Assembly: GCF_013912065.1 (NCBI RefSeq)
Contig: NZ_JACESA010000014.1
Span: 31,727 to 95,726, forward strand
Source: Brevundimonas sp.
GTDB lineage: Bacteria; Pseudomonadota; Alphaproteobacteria; Caulobacterales; Caulobacteraceae
DNA length: 64,000 nucleotides
Direction of reading: 5' to 3'
This document shows, one piece after another, positions 63,158 to 64,000 of this stretch. The stretch's first letter is position 1, and every line of letters starts with the position of its first letter. The notes below the pieces were generated by a model. The model had not been told where the DNA came from and searched no databases. It worked only from the letters and a program-made list of their open reading frames with translations. The position numbers were made by a program, and so were the translations under genes.

Positions 63158-63559
63158 CTACGCCCCCGCGATCACCGCCAGCAGCCGCGCACGCTCCTCC
63201 GCCGCATAGGGAACCGCCGGCCCACGCCCCCAGACCGGATCGGGCCACAGGCCGTCGACGCGACGGCGGCCCACGACATGCACATGCAGTTGGGCCGTCA
63301 CATTGCCGATCGCCCCGATGTTCAGCTTCTCGACGACGCCCAACCGCCGCACCAGAGCCCCCGCCCGCACCGTCTCCTCCATCAGAACGGCCCGCTGTTC
63401 GACGCTCAGGTCCGCCAGCTCCACCGCCCCCTCGACGCGCGGAATCAGGATCAGCCACGGGAAGCGCGCGTCGTCCTGAAGCCGCACATGGCACAGCGGC
63501 CATTCGGCGGCGGCGACCGAGCCGGCGGCGAAGGCGGGGTCTGGACGAAAGTCGGTCAT
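63158..63559 (-). CDS. HIT family protein
   Basis: A 133-residue histidine-triad protein. The motif near residues 90-98 is QLHVHVVGR, so the first histidine of the triad is Gln, as often seen in proteobacterial Fhit-like members, and the LHVHV pair is kept. An IPRVEGAVELADLS segment is typical. HIT proteins hydrolyse or transfer nucleotides, and here the natural substrate is unknown. It faces mdh with about 107 bases between the start codons. Confidence 0.9.
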   Translation of the reverse strand: MTDFRPDPAFAAGSVAAAEWPLCHVRLQDDARFPWLILIPRVEGAVELADLSVEQRAVLMEETVRAGALVRRLGVVEKLNIGAIGNVTAQLHVHVVGRRRVDGLWPDPVWGRGPAVPYAAEERARLLAVIAGA

Positions 63560-63653
63560 CAGGGCTCCTCAAGGCGCGTCAGCCAGCCTTGCAGCGCCGC
63601 CTTTGCGGGTCTAGACCGCCCGCACGATTAATCCCCTTTCGCACACGCAATAA

Positions 63654-64000
<347 letters not shown>

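Overview
The window is about 67% GC by eye and densely packed with alphaproteobacterial housekeeping genes. The gene content and local orders point to the Caulobacteraceae, most likely Brevundimonas or a close relative: nadD-rsfS-rlmH-envC, a phyR/nepR/ecfG stress locus with a PhyK-like kinase beside it, a GsrN-like small RNA, SapC, UrcA, an obgE neighbourhood and argH-lipoprotein-lysA. I see no prophage, integrase, transposase, CRISPR array, rRNA or plasmid function. The region is chromosomal core with small accessory islands.

Layout. 1-3.8 kb: cell-wall hydrolase activator (cut by the window edge), RlmH, RsfS, NadD, an esterase-like hydrolase and the zinc regulator Zur, all leftward. 3.8-8.3 kb: a Zur-box-controlled TonB receptor, SapC, a MaoC-fold protein and a CurA-like reductase. 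8.3-12.9 kb: the general stress response (GSR) hub. It holds a GsrN-like sRNA, a small membrane protein, PhyR, NepR, EcfG, a sensor kinase and an entericidin-like lipoprotein, with five exact EcfG promoters (GGAAC-N16-CGTT). 12.9-23 kb: GabD, Lrp-type regulator with alanine dehydrogenase, ObgE, a kynureninase-like enzyme, an MprF-like membrane protein and two small PRC-barrel-like secreted proteins. 23-30 kb: GlsB-like membrane protein, XRE regulator, HisN, two exported methyltransferase paralogues, a heat-shock Hsp20 with a sigma-32 promoter and a possible RNA thermometer, RppH and a polysaccharide deacetylase. 30-43.8 kb: Ppc, UrcA, CorA, an M3 peptidase, MurI, a His-rich CDF zinc exporter and a UreH-like membrane protein with Zur-like sites, then LysA, an LptM-like lipoprotein, ArgH and TlpA. 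43.8-52 kb: small envelope proteins, a decayed gene, a CAT-anticodon tRNA, a PQQ-type dehydrogenase with a sixth EcfG promoter, a thiolase/FadJ beta-oxidation pair and RecA with a LexA box. 52-64 kb: M28 peptidase, an operon with a catalytically dead acid-phosphatase homologue and a beta-helix protein, a type I secretion ABC/HlyD pair, and the start of malate dehydrogenase.

How the parts connect. Two regulons can be read directly from operators. The GSR circuit feeds back on itself: EcfG-type promoters stand before phyR, nepR-ecfG, the GsrN-like sRNA, a small membrane protein, the entericidin and a distant sugar dehydrogenase. The zinc circuit links Zur with a neighbouring TonB receptor and, 35 kb away, with the UreH-like/CDF pair. 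Four intergenic inverted-repeat elements of different families lie between convergent or tandem genes.
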